From contig CANPYC010000008.1 of assembly GCA_947587615.1 (NCBI GenBank), positions 1 to 64,000 on the forward strand: a stretch of DNA of 64,000 nucleotides, given 5' to 3'. Source of the DNA: Candidatus Gastranaerophilales bacterium (GTDB taxonomy: Bacteria; Cyanobacteriota; Vampirovibrionia; Gastranaerophilales; Gastranaerophilaceae). Position numbers and translations under genes: made by a program. The notes beneath the pieces were generated by a model, which worked only from the letters and a program-made list of their open reading frames with translations, was not told the origin of the DNA and did not search any database. Below are positions 27,246 to 36,212 of the stretch, in pieces (the first letter of the stretch is position 1; every line of letters starts with the position of its first letter).

Positions 27246-29081
27246 GTGAATTTTAAAGATATAAAAGATGATAATTCAATATCGGATATATCAAAAACAG
27301 CTCAATCAATTTCAAATCCGATTGATGATTATAAAATTATGCCTTTAAATATGAGAACATCAGCTAACAGGCTCTATGGAGGCTATATAAATTCTCAAAT
27401 CAAACCTGATGAAATTAACTATAGTGAAATTATAACCCTGATTAACCGTTCTTTTAATAATGAGAGCGATATTTTCAGACTTTTTCAAACAATTTTTGAA
27501 AATTTATCAAAAAAAATTAATTTAAATTTTAGCGCACTTGGTCTTTATGCTCCGGATTCAAGCTATATTGATATAAGATTGGTTGATAAAACAAATTCTT
27601 TTTATAATTCCAAAATTCTGATTAATGAAAGTGAAAACATACTTATTCAGGCGTTTAAAAATAAAAAAATAATTTTTACAAATGATTCGGATTATTTAAA
27701 ACTGAGTTATTTAAAAAATTCTTCAACAAACATAATCCCTCTTGTTACTTTCGGCGAAGTTAACGGGGTTATAATTTTTTCCGATAACAATTCAAATCAA
27801 TTTATCGAGCTTTATAAATTAATTGCAAATTATCTTGCAATGTTTATCAAAAACAAAGAACTTTTAAATTTGGTTGACAAAAACACCGATACAGACTCTT
27901 TGACGGGACTTTCAAACCATAAAAAACTCCAAGAGGACTTGGCATCTGAAATTAAAGATTGTTTAAATTCTGATAAAGAGCTTGCTTTTTGTATCTTTGA
28001 TATTGCAAATATCTCTGAAATTAACTCTGAATTGGGTCATGCCAAAGGCGATACAATTATTAAAGAGGTGGCAAAAAAAATAAAGAAAAATGTTAGAAAT
28101 ACCGATATATTAGGGCGCTATGGCGGAGATGAAATAGGAATTATAATGAATGACACGTCCGTTGATGAAGCAAAATATATCTGCGAATATCTTCTCTATA
28201 ACCTCTCCTGCACTATGTTTGACGACTTAGGGCAGTTAAAATTTTCCTGCGGAATATCAATGTTTCCAAAATCAACAAATAAACAGGAAAAATTAACAAT
28301 GTTAGCTGAACATGCTCTCTATATTGCAAAAAGCAAAAGAAGCCAATCAGGGCAATCTGAAATTGTTTCAACAAATGACTATAACTTCTGGGATGGGGAA
28401 GCTTTAAAATGTTTTGCAAAAGTATTAACTAAAAAGCATGCTTCTTTTGGTTTTAATATCGAAGAAGAGCTGATAAATCAATTCCATAGCGAAAACATTG
28501 TTTCAAGCGAACATCTGCTTGATGTTGTAAGCTCTTTAACTTCCGCAATTGACGCTAAAGATACTTATACAAAAGGTCACTCCGCTGCGGTTTCAAGATA
28601 CTCTGAAGCTTTAGCCCGTGCAATTAACCTTCCCGAAGCGGAAACGGAAAGAATAAAACTGGGCGCAATGCTTCATGACGTCGGTAAAATTGGAATCCCT
28701 GAAAATATCTTAAAAAAACCGACTTCCTTAAACGACGACGAATGGGCAATAATGAAGCAGCATCCTTTAATTGGAGCGGATAAAGTTTTAAAACCGAATA
28801 AATCTTTGCATGATTTAATTCCCATGGTTAAATATCACCATGAACATATTGACGGAACAGGCTATCCTTATGGAATTAAAGGGGATGAAATACCCTTATC
28901 CGCAAGAATTGTTGCAGTTGCAGACGCTTATCATGCTTTAATATCGGATAGACCATATAGAAAAGGTTTATCTGTTCATAAAGCTTGCGAAATTTTAAAA
29001 ATGGGTTCGGGTATTCAATGGGATAGAGAATTGGTTAGAAAATTTATTATTATAGCACCCTCCTTAGCTATGAATATTTAG
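27246..29081 (+). CDS. GAF-GGDEF-HD-GYP signalling protein
   Basis: 611 residues from a GTG start with a GGAAGGTCGGA ribosome region. A GAF-like sensor covers about residues 60-195. The diguanylate cyclase domain (about 205-375) has DSLTGLSNHKKL and RYGGDEIGIIM; the signature is GGDEI, not GGDEF, so it may be active or serve as a binding module. The HD-GYP domain (about 425-600) has HDVGKIGIPENIL and HHEHIDGTGYPYGIKGDEIP, complete, so it should hydrolyse cyclic-di-GMP. Cytosolic; no membrane segment. It is followed by a two-component pair on the same strand. Confidence 0.9.
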   Translation: MNFKDIKDDNSISDISKTAQSISNPIDDYKIMPLNMRTSANRLYGGYINSQIKPDEINYSEIITLINRSFNNESDIFRLFQTIFENLSKKINLNFSALGLYAPDSSYIDIRLVDKTNSFYNSKILINESENILIQAFKNKKIIFTNDSDYLKLSYLKNSSTNIIPLVTFGEVNGVIIFSDNNSNQFIELYKLIANYLAMFIKNKELLNLVDKNTDTDSLTGLSNHKKLQEDLASEIKDCLNSDKELAFCIFDIANISEINSELGHAKGDTIIKEVAKKIKKNVRNTDILGRYGGDEIGIIMNDTSVDEAKYICEYLLYNLSCTMFDDLGQLKFSCGISMFPKSTNKQEKLTMLAEHALYIAKSKRSQSGQSEIVSTNDYNFWDGEALKCFAKVLTKKHASFGFNIEEELINQFHSENIVSSEHLLDVVSSLTSAIDAKDTYTKGHSAAVSRYSEALARAINLPEAETERIKLGAMLHDVGKIGIPENILKKPTSLNDDEWAIMKQHPLIGADKVLKPNKSLHDLIPMVKYHHEHIDGTGYPYGIKGDEIPLSARIVAVADAYHALISDRPYRKGLSVHKACEILKMGSGIQWDRELVRKFIIIAPSLAMNI

Positions 29082-29144
29082 CTATGAACGTTTAGTTATA
29101 AATATTTAAATTCAAAAATATCTCAACTGAATTTATTAAATTAT

Positions 29145-29173
29145 TTGCGATAAACAAATTAAAAGTATAGAAT
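29145..29173 (+). promoter_or_regulatory. Sigma-70-type promoter for a leaderless transcript
   Basis: TTGCGA (29145-29150), a 17-bp spacer, TAGAAT (29168-29173) and six bases before the ATG at 29180, which puts the predicted start on the A of the ATG. The histidine kinase has no Shine-Dalgarno sequence. Confidence 0.5.
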
Positions 29174-29179
29174 TTTTTT

Positions 29180-30232
29180 ATGAGAAAGTTTATTTTTAAG
29201 TTTTTTATTCTTTTTGTTTTGTTAATTTCAGGCGCATTTTTTTCTTTGATATTTTTTCAAAAATATACAATGCAAAAAGCTATCCCGCCTATACCATCTG
29301 AGTTTAATCAAATGCCGATGTATCCGCCGCCGCCTCCCGTATCACCCCAAGAACCTCCCTTATATATACCTGCAATTATTATAATAGGTTTAAGCAGCCT
29401 GTTTATTTTCCTGTTGCTAAAATATTTAGATAAAAACTTCATCACTCCTTTAATTATTATCCAAGAAAAACTAAGAAAAATAAAAGAAGGCGACTTAAAT
29501 ATTGATTTTAAAACAAACAGTGAAAATAAAGACGTAATAGCTGCTTTTGACACCCTAAGCGAAATGACAAAAGATTTAGCCCAAAAAGAAAAATTACAAG
29601 AGAGTTTTATTCAAAACTTAGCACATGATTTAAGAGGTCCGATAATAGCACAGCAGAGGGCAGTTGAGATTTTAAGCGACGAATTTAATAACCATGAACT
29701 TCTAAGCGGCTTAAAAGATAACTCACAGAGCTTTTTAAATATGATTAACGTTGTTATTGAAGCGTTTTTAAAAAAAGATTTTGTTATTAATAAAACAGAG
29801 TTTAATCTTTATAAATTAGCTCAAAAAATTGTTCAAACGCTCGATATTAACGCTAAACAAAAAAATATTTTAATAAACAACAAAATTGATAATGATTTTA
29901 TAATATTTGCCGATTATATTTCATTTAACAGGATTTTAACAAATTTAGTTCTTAATGCAATTGATAATATTGAAAATGATAAAACAATTGAGTTATCAAT
30001 TGAAAGAAATGCTGAAGCGGATATTTTAACAATTTCCGATAACGGCTGCGGGATTGATAATGTTGATGAAATCTTTAAACCGCATGCAAAAATTAATTTT
30101 AATAATAAAAAAGTAATATCGGGTCTTGGTTTAACGATTGTAAAAGAACTTTGCGACAAAAATGATTTAAAAATTAAAGTTGACTCTAAAAAAGATTGCT
30201 ATACAAAATTTATAATAGAAATACCAAGGTAG
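29180..30232 (+). CDS. Membrane sensor histidine kinase with proline-rich external loop
   Basis: 350 residues. Membrane segments at about 4-26 and 61-81 flank a 35-residue outside loop with runs of proline and methionine (AIPPIPSEFNQMPMYPPPPP). A HAMP-like linker follows (about 85-135), then the phospho-acceptor FIQNLAHDLRGPI (His149), and an ATPase domain with LVLNAIDNIEND, ISDNGCGID and GLGLTIVKEL. The loop has no known sensor domain; its Pro/Met content could bind metal or a cell-wall ligand (inference). The response regulator gene follows after 4 bp. Confidence 0.9.
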   Translation: MRKFIFKFFILFVLLISGAFFSLIFFQKYTMQKAIPPIPSEFNQMPMYPPPPPVSPQEPPLYIPAIIIIGLSSLFIFLLLKYLDKNFITPLIIIQEKLRKIKEGDLNIDFKTNSENKDVIAAFDTLSEMTKDLAQKEKLQESFIQNLAHDLRGPIIAQQRAVEILSDEFNNHELLSGLKDNSQSFLNMINVVIEAFLKKDFVINKTEFNLYKLAQKIVQTLDINAKQKNILINNKIDNDFIIFADYISFNRILTNLVLNAIDNIENDKTIELSIERNAEADILTISDNGCGIDNVDEIFKPHAKINFNNKKVISGLGLTIVKELCDKNDLKIKVDSKKDCYTKFIIEIPR

Positions 30233-30236
30233 TGTT

Positions 30237-30917
30237 ATGGAAAAATATAAAGTACTTTTAGTTGAAGATAATGCTTTTGAAAGACAAACTTTATCTTACG
30301 AACTTAAAAAACAAGAAAATATTGAATTTTTAGCTGCATTAACTAACGGGGCTCAAGCTGTTGAATTTGTTAAAAAACAAGCGCCCGATATTATTCTTAT
30401 GGATGTATCAATGCCTGTTATGGATGGAATTAGCGCAACGAAAGAAATAAAACAGTTTAATTCTCAAATTAAAATTATTATGCTAACTTCGCACAGCGAT
30501 AAAAACACTGTATTTGAAGCGTTTTCAAGTAAAGCAAACGCATATTGCATAAAAAATATTAAAATTAAAGAACTTATGCAGATAATTGAAATGGTTGCAG
30601 ACGGTAATATGTGGCTTGATAAGAGTATTGCAGGCTATATTTTTGAAATTATGAAAAATTTTGAAGATAATTCAAACCAAGAAAATAATACAAAAACATC
30701 TGACACAAAAACCCTTGAAGATTATAATATCACTCCAAGAGAAAGAAATGTTTTAAAGTTAATTGCGGATGGTTACTCTAATATTCAAATAGCAAATGAG
30801 CTTGTAATATCGCTTAATACTGTTAAAAACCATGTTGCAAATATTATTAATAAGCTCTCTTTAAAGGATAGGACGCAAATTGCGGTTTTTACCTTAAAAA
30901 ATAATTTGCTTAATTAA
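30237..30917 (+). CDS. NarL/LuxR-type response regulator
   Basis: 226 residues. The receiver has LLVEDNAFERQTL, the phospho-acceptor D56 in DIILMDVSMPVMDG, and IIMLTS with KNIKIKE for the conserved Thr/Ser and Lys region. The C-terminal LuxR helix-turn-helix is ITPRERNVLKLIADGYSNIQ and ISLNTVKNHVANIINKL. An acidic/Asn linker joins the two. It is the partner of the kinase directly upstream (4-bp gap, AAGG ribosome site) and probably acts as a DNA-binding activator. Targets unknown. Confidence 0.92.
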   Translation: MEKYKVLLVEDNAFERQTLSYELKKQENIEFLAALTNGAQAVEFVKKQAPDIILMDVSMPVMDGISATKEIKQFNSQIKIIMLTSHSDKNTVFEAFSSKANAYCIKNIKIKELMQIIEMVADGNMWLDKSIAGYIFEIMKNFEDNSNQENNTKTSDTKTLEDYNITPRERNVLKLIADGYSNIQIANELVISLNTVKNHVANIINKLSLKDRTQIAVFTLKNNLLN

Positions 30918-31012
30918 AAATAGTTCCAAAGAACTATCATTTATACTCCTAAAATTTTTTTTATTATTGTATCAAAAGTAAATTATAGGATATACAAAAA
31001 AGGAGTAGAAAC

Positions 31013-31582
31013 ATGAGTTCAATAGGTTCAATTAGTTCAAAAAGATTAGAAATGCCGCAATTGCCAAAACAGGGAAATCCTGACGAGTACGCAAAAATTT
31101 ACGCTGATCAAAACGGTTTATCATTAGAAGAAGCAAAAGCCGATTTAAAATCAAAATATGGCGAACCCGATGAAAACGCTTCAGCATTTAACGGCTTTAA
31201 CTTATCAAATACAGCAGTAAATTATAGTGATATGTTTGATGGAAGCTTTAGCGAAAATGACTTAGATTTTGAAGAAAATCAAGGCAGGGGAGAAAATATT
31301 TTTGAAAAATTCCTTGATTTTCTAAAAGGTAATAAAGGTCCAAAAGAAGAAGGGGATCCTCAAAGACATCTTAAAGACGGAAATTCATCTCCAACAGGTC
31401 CTCAAAACCCGGGTGATTTTAACCCTGTTGATTTTGAAGACGAAACCGATTCAACAAGCGATAGTAAAAAAATGCAATCTCCTGATGATTACGCTCAACA
31501 ATATGCTGATGAACACAATATAACTTTAGAAGAAGCAAAAGCCGAACTTGAAGAAAAATACGGAAAACCGCAAGAGAGATAG
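31013..31582 (+). CDS. Unknown protein with N- and C-terminal copies of a short repeat
   Basis: 189 residues, not recognised. A 33-residue unit of the form DxYAxxYADxxxxxLEEAKAxLxxKYGxP occurs at both ends: NPDEYAKIYADQNGLSLEEA and SPDDYAQQYADEHNITLEEA. Between them lies a polar Gly/Pro/Asp-rich linker. No signal peptide or membrane segment. The unit looks like a small helix-turn-helix or ligand-binding module. It has a strong AAAGGAG ribosome site and a hairpin after the stop. Confidence 0.65.
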   Translation: MSSIGSISSKRLEMPQLPKQGNPDEYAKIYADQNGLSLEEAKADLKSKYGEPDENASAFNGFNLSNTAVNYSDMFDGSFSENDLDFEENQGRGENIFEKFLDFLKGNKGPKEEGDPQRHLKDGNSSPTGPQNPGDFNPVDFEDETDSTSDSKKMQSPDDYAQQYADEHNITLEEAKAELEEKYGKPQER

Positions 31583-31591
31583 AAAAAAATA

Positions 31592-31623
31592 AGTTAAGCC
31601 CTTTCATTAGAAAGGGCTTAACT
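31592..31623. terminator. Hairpin after the repeat-containing gene
   Basis: Perfect inverted repeat AGTTAAGCCCTTTC / GAAAGGGCTTAACT around ATTA. The plus strand lacks a T run but the minus strand has one (seven A on the plus strand before it), so it is a weaker terminator forward than in reverse. Confidence 0.6.
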
Positions 31624-31737
31624 ATACAAATTGTAAAATTTTGTAAAAGCTTATAAGTAAATTGTTAAGTTTTTAGCCTAAAATGCCGTTATTATTTAAC
31701 ATGTGTTGTTTTAAGGGTTGCCATAGAGGTTATTAAA

Positions 31738-31884
31738 TTGATAAATATTTTAAAAGTATTTCAAACCATAGGCGAGCAAAGCGCAAACTATGCTTCCTCC
31801 TTGGATGAAGAAAACGGGGATATTGAAGAAGTAAACGCTTTTGAAATGAGCGCCAAAGAAGATGAAAAAAAGCAGTGCGAGTAA
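31738..31884 (+). CDS. Possible 48-residue small protein
   Basis: An open frame from TTG at 31738 with AGAGG eight bases upstream, ending TAA at 31884. The product begins with a short hydrophobic/basic stretch (INILKVFQTIGEQSANYASS) and ends very acidic (DEENGDIEEVNAFEMSAKED). It lies in an otherwise empty 420-bp gap between two unknown genes. There is no homologue in the window; codon pattern and ribosome site are the only support. Confidence 0.35.
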   Translation: MINILKVFQTIGEQSANYASSLDEENGDIEEVNAFEMSAKEDEKKQCE

Positions 31885-32005
31885 AATTTTATTTTAGTGC
31901 AATAAATTTTTTAACAAAACTTAAATTTTTTAGAAATTAAGTCAATTTTTTTGCAATATTTCTTTTTTATATCAATAAGAGATATTGATAGAGGAGTATT
32001 AGAAA

Positions 32006-32503
32006 ATGAGTAGTTTGGGTTTACATTTTCAGACTGTAAATGCGGCGCAAAATTATACGAAAACCCCGAAAACTGAAACAAGTTCAGACCCGATTGATTT
32101 ATCGCAACAACTTGTCAATCTTGAGGAAGCTGCAAATCAAAAAAAAGAAAACAATAAAATCGAGTGGCTGTTTTCGGATGCAGGACAAGTTTGGTATGAA
32201 GAATACAAGGAAAATACCTATAAATATACACAAGAATACGCAGGCGAAGAATACAGCGACAAAAGATTAAACCTTGAAGCAGACTTGATAGGCGAATGCA
32301 GCGAAAGTCTAAATTCAAAAGATAAGGATGAGGAAAATAAAGACTTCGCTTCAATTATGGATGAATATAATAAAGAATTAGCAGCATTAAATGAAGAATA
32401 TGATATTGATGAAGATGAATTAAATGAATACATTGCTGAAAGAAAAGATTTGAAAGAAGAAACCTTAAAACAAATTGAAAAAGCTCAAATTCACTTTAAT
32501 TAA
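32006..32503 (+). CDS. Acidic helical protein of unknown function
   Basis: 165 residues, not recognised. Residues 1-50 are polar (MSSLGLHFQTVNAAQNYTKT); the rest is Glu/Asp/Lys-rich helix with several tyrosines (EWLFSDAGQVWYEEYKENTY). The MSS-x-G opening resembles the start of the protein at 31013. No signal or membrane segment. It has a GGAG ribosome site and a shared bidirectional terminator. Confidence 0.65.
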   Translation: MSSLGLHFQTVNAAQNYTKTPKTETSSDPIDLSQQLVNLEEAANQKKENNKIEWLFSDAGQVWYEEYKENTYKYTQEYAGEEYSDKRLNLEADLIGECSESLNSKDKDEENKDFASIMDEYNKELAALNEEYDIDEDELNEYIAERKDLKEETLKQIEKAQIHFN

Positions 32504-32552
32504 CAACAAAATTCGCTGACAAAACAAAATAAAAACAATTACTATATATCAT

Positions 32553-32576
32553 TAAGCCCTCTTGCGGAGGGCTTAA
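32553..32576. terminator. Bidirectional terminator
   Basis: Inverted repeat TTAAGCCCTC / GAGGGCTTAA between convergent genes ending at 32503 (+) and 32585 (-), with AT-rich flanks on both sides. Confidence 0.8.
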
Positions 32577-32584
32577 TTTATAAT

Positions 32585-33322
32585 TTATTTAAACAGTTTA
32601 GTTTTATAAACCCTTTTTTTAGAAAGTAAATACTCCACGCTAACTCTTAAAACGCCAAGACCGTATTTTGTCGAGCGCAAAAAATTAATCGAGCTTGCAG
32701 AGTCAAAATATTTTGTGGGGCAGGATATCTCCCCTATTGAAAAATTGTTGTAATAAATTAAAGCTAACATTTGATTATCAAAAATAAAATCATCACTTAA
32801 TTTATTGAAATCAATACCCTCTAAAATATTTCTTGTAAATGCTCTATAACCGCTATGGTACTCTGAGAGGTTTTTATTTAAACAAAAGTTTTGAAAAGCG
32901 GTTAAAAATTTGTTTGCAATATATTTATATTTTGGCATTTTAGAGTTTTTAGCAGACCCTACAAGCATTCTTGAAGCAATTGCGCAATCATAATTATCAT
33001 AAGCAAGCATACAGGCAAGTGAAGGAATAAGCCTCGGGTCATATTGAAAATCGGGGTGAAGCATAATAACAATATCAGCTCCCGTCTTTAAGGCTTCATT
33101 ATAGCAAGTCTTTTGATTTGCGCCATAACCCATATTTTTAGAATGTAATATTGTTCTAATCCCAAGACTTTTAGAAATGTTCACCGTATCGTCTTTTGAA
33201 CAATCGTCAACAAGAATAATATCATCAATAAATTCTTTTGGAATATTATCAAAAGTTTCTTTTAAAGTAGCCTGCGCATTATACGCAGGCATTACTATTA
33301 CAATTTTTTTGTTATTTAACAA
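32585..33322 (-). CDS. Glycosyltransferase family 2 protein
   Basis: 245 residues from a TTG start with AAAGG upstream, inside the end of aspS. It has KIVIVMPAYNAQATLKETF, the nucleotide-binding IILVDDCSKDDT, MGYGANQKTCYNEAL and ADIVIMLHPDFQYDP in the DXD position. It resembles dolichol-phosphate mannose/glucose synthase types without the C-terminal membrane part. It probably transfers a sugar to a lipid carrier or surface glycan. It lies 3 bp after aspS. Confidence 0.85.
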   Translation of the reverse strand: MLNNKKIVIVMPAYNAQATLKETFDNIPKEFIDDIILVDDCSKDDTVNISKSLGIRTILHSKNMGYGANQKTCYNEALKTGADIVIMLHPDFQYDPRLIPSLACMLAYDNYDCAIASRMLVGSAKNSKMPKYKYIANKFLTAFQNFCLNKNLSEYHSGYRAFTRNILEGIDFNKLSDDFIFDNQMLALIYYNNFSIGEISCPTKYFDSASSINFLRSTKYGLGVLRVSVEYLLSKKRVYKTKLFK

Positions 33323-33325
33323 AAT

Positions 33326-35101
33326 TTATACCTTTGGAATGTTTCTTAATTTCAGGTGCAATTCTCTTAATTGTTCTTCTGAAGCTAAAGATGGTGCGTT
33401 TGTCATAAGGTCTTTAGCGGCTGAGTTTTTCGGAAATGCTATAACTTCTCTGATTGAATTTGCTCTAAGCAGTAATGCTACAAGTCTGTCTAAACCGATA
33501 GCCAAACCGCCATGAGGAGGTGTACCATATTTAAATGCGTCAATCATAAATTCAAATTTTTCAGCGATATCTTCTTTAGTAAGTCCCAATGCATGGAAAA
33601 CTTTTTCCTGAATATCGGCTTCATGGATTCTTATTGAGCCTCCGCCCAGTTCGTTTCCGTTATAGATAATATCATAAGCAATAGATTTAACATTTCCTTT
33701 ATCTGTTTCAAGTTTATCAATATCACTTCTTGCGGGCATTGTAAAAGGATGGTGCATTGATTTATAAGTATTATCTTCAAAACTGTATTCAAATAAAGGA
33801 AAATCAACAACCCATAATAAATCATGCTTAGTTTTATCAATCATATTCAGCTTATCGCCAAAATATAGTCTGAATCTTCCTAATACATCAAAAACAATTT
33901 GAGGATAATCAGCAACAAAGAATACTATATCGCCGTTTTGAGCTTGCGCTCTTGATTGAATTTCTTTAATTTGTTCTTCGTTTAAGAATTTTAAAACAGG
34001 AGATTTAACGCTTCCATCTTCCATGTATGTTATCCACGCCAAACCCTTAGCACCGTAAGAAATTGCAAGGTTTCTTATATCATCCATTTCTTTTCTTGAA
34101 TAATTTGCAATACCCGGGATTTTAATTGCTCTAACTGTTCCGCCTTTAGCTATAACTGATTTGAACGCTTCAAAAGTTGATTGTTCCATAATATCAGTTA
34201 CATTAAACAATTCTAAACCAAAGCGGGTATCGGGTTTATCAGAACCGAATCTGTCCATTGCTTCAGCGTAAGTTATTCTTCTAAACGGTGCTTTAACTTC
34301 AACACCTGCTGCGGCAAATGCACGCTCAATTAACCCTTCTGTCATTTTTATAACGTCATCTTGATTAACAAAAGACATCTCCATATCAACTTGGGTAAAT
34401 TCGGGCTGTCTATCCGCTCTTAAATCTTCATCACGGAAGCATTTTGCTATTTGATAATATTTTTCAAAACCCGCTACCATTAAAAGTTGTTTAAATATTT
34501 GAGGAGATTGAGGAAGCGCATAGAATTTACCGTCATGAATACGGGAAGGAACAAGATAATCCCTTGCGCCTTCAGGAGTGGCTTTAATTAAAACAGGTGT
34601 TTCAACTTCCATAAAATCAAGCTCGTTAAGATAATTTCTAATAGCCGTAACAATTTTATGACGAAGCTTAAAATTATTAATCATTTTTTCACGTCTTAAA
34701 TCCAAATAACGATATTTAAGGCGAACATCTTCTGATACATTATCATCATCTAAAACAAAAGGAAGTGTTTGAGCGCTTGATAATACTTTAACAGAGGTCG
34801 GATACATTTCAACAGTACCTGTTTGAAGTTTGTCGTTAATCGTGTCATCAGGTCTTTTTGAGATATTTCCTTCAACTTGAATAACATATTCGGGTTTTAT
34901 TTTTGATAAAACCTTATGTACTTCAGGGTTAATTTGAGGATCTGCAACAAGTTGAAAAAGCCCTGTTTTGTCTCTTAATTCAACAAATATTATCCCGCCC
35001 AAGTCACGAATTGTACTTGCCCAACCTGCTAAAAGTGCGGTTTTTCCGATATAGCTTTCATTTATCTCACAACATCCCTGTTTTTTATATGTTAATTCCA
35101 T
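33326..35101 (-). CDS. aspS: Aspartyl-tRNA synthetase
   Basis: 591 residues, bacterial type with the GAD insertion. The anticodon-binding OB fold is at the N terminus (LAGWASTIRDLGGIIFVELRD). Class II motif 2 is FRDEDLRADRQPEFTQVDME, the aspartate-site loop is HHPFTMP, and motif 3 is GGLAIGLDRLVALLL. It charges tRNA-Asp (or Asp/Asn if non-discriminating; no Asn synthetase or Gat genes are in the window to judge). The GT2 gene follows. Confidence 0.97.
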   Translation of the reverse strand: MELTYKKQGCCEINESYIGKTALLAGWASTIRDLGGIIFVELRDKTGLFQLVADPQINPEVHKVLSKIKPEYVIQVEGNISKRPDDTINDKLQTGTVEMYPTSVKVLSSAQTLPFVLDDDNVSEDVRLKYRYLDLRREKMINNFKLRHKIVTAIRNYLNELDFMEVETPVLIKATPEGARDYLVPSRIHDGKFYALPQSPQIFKQLLMVAGFEKYYQIAKCFRDEDLRADRQPEFTQVDMEMSFVNQDDVIKMTEGLIERAFAAAGVEVKAPFRRITYAEAMDRFGSDKPDTRFGLELFNVTDIMEQSTFEAFKSVIAKGGTVRAIKIPGIANYSRKEMDDIRNLAISYGAKGLAWITYMEDGSVKSPVLKFLNEEQIKEIQSRAQAQNGDIVFFVADYPQIVFDVLGRFRLYFGDKLNMIDKTKHDLLWVVDFPLFEYSFEDNTYKSMHHPFTMPARSDIDKLETDKGNVKSIAYDIIYNGNELGGGSIRIHEADIQEKVFHALGLTKEDIAEKFEFMIDAFKYGTPPHGGLAIGLDRLVALLLRANSIREVIAFPKNSAAKDLMTNAPSLASEEQLRELHLKLRNIPKV

Positions 35102-35243
35102 ATTTTTCCTCTCGTTTGTTTTTGGTTAAAAGTATTTAGTTAAAATAATTATATGACAAACATAATGTTTAACAAATAATTTTTATTTTTATTATATTTA
35201 TTGTCTAAGGGCAAAAAATTTTTTTCATTTGTTTTGTAAAACT

Positions 35244-36212
35244 ATGTCCATAAACTCTTTAAATACCCCATTTTTTTGCGGTCTTACAAAAAATTTAAAA
35301 AAACGTATGCTTGATAATCCTACAACTTATAACAGGCTGGCTCAAGCTGCAAATAAACCCTATGCCGGTTCTATTCCTTCGGATATTGCAAAAAGATTGA
35401 ATGATAATGAAATAAAAAAATTTATACAATCGCTTGATTTAGGCTCTGATGAACTAAAAAAGGTTGATAAGGATATCAAAGAAGCAATAGAAAATATTAA
35501 TATCAATGAATTTATGGATAGTCATGAAGATTTAGTTCATAATTTTGATTATGAAGATTTTTTTGTTTTTTTTGATGAAGAATCGCTAAAAACTTTTGGC
35601 ACAAAGAACTTTAATGAAATTAAAAATAATGTACAAAAAATATTAAACGAACCTTTAAAATCCTTAGGGGTTGAAAAAGTTAATCTCGATTTTTTAGGCG
35701 AAGGTGCATTTGGAAGAGTATACAGCCTTAGCTTTTTAGATAAAAAAGGCGAAAAAGTTTTTCATGATAAAGCTTTTAAGGTTTATAAAAGCAGGGTTGA
35801 ACAACTCGAGCTTCTAAAAATTTTAAAAAACAAGCTGCAAAATTATAACAAAAATCAACTGTATAAAAACGGATTAATAAACTCAATTAAATTTCAGGAA
35901 AAATATTTCAATTCTCATTATTCTTATAGTCGTTCTTGTCATGGTATTCTTCCTGAAGCAAACTGTGCGCTTTATATAAAAAACAATACAAAAAATATGA
36001 TGCAAAGCGATTTTATTATGCCTTACATGTTTAATATTAAACATGGTTATGCAATTTTTGAACGTGCTGATGATGAGCTTCCTAAGCCTGATAAAAAAAT
36101 CAGTCTGGCAAAACTCGGCTTATACGGAAGAGATTTTTATAAAGATGCAAATATCGTCTGCTCAAGAATAGTCGACTACGGAAGTGCGATATCTAAAAGG
36201 AAAAAGGGATAA
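35244..36212 (+). CDS. Truncated protein-kinase-like protein, tandem paralogue A
   Basis: 322 residues from the ATG at 35244 (a TTG at 35229 is in frame). The N-terminal domain is shared with the next two genes: FFCGLTKNLKKRM here versus FKGLTKDFERKIY. The second half reads as a kinase fold: Gly loop LGEGAFGRVYSL, Lys in KAFKVYK, EANCALYIKN as helix C with its Glu, hinge-like YAIFERADDEL, catalytic-loop-like GRDFYKDAN and DYG in place of DFG. The protein ends about 10 residues after DYG, so activation loop and C-lobe helices are missing. No membrane segment. Its ATG has no ribosome site. It overlaps the next gene by one base. Confidence 0.6.
   Translation: MSINSLNTPFFCGLTKNLKKRMLDNPTTYNRLAQAANKPYAGSIPSDIAKRLNDNEIKKFIQSLDLGSDELKKVDKDIKEAIENININEFMDSHEDLVHNFDYEDFFVFFDEESLKTFGTKNFNEIKNNVQKILNEPLKSLGVEKVNLDFLGEGAFGRVYSLSFLDKKGEKVFHDKAFKVYKSRVEQLELLKILKNKLQNYNKNQLYKNGLINSIKFQEKYFNSHYSYSRSCHGILPEANCALYIKNNTKNMMQSDFIMPYMFNIKHGYAIFERADDELPKPDKKISLAKLGLYGRDFYKDANIVCSRIVDYGSAISKRKKG

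Noticed and set aside
31419-32433. Minus-strand frames opposite the small acidic genes
   Set aside because: They are antisense to ribosome-site-led genes and have no start signal of their own.
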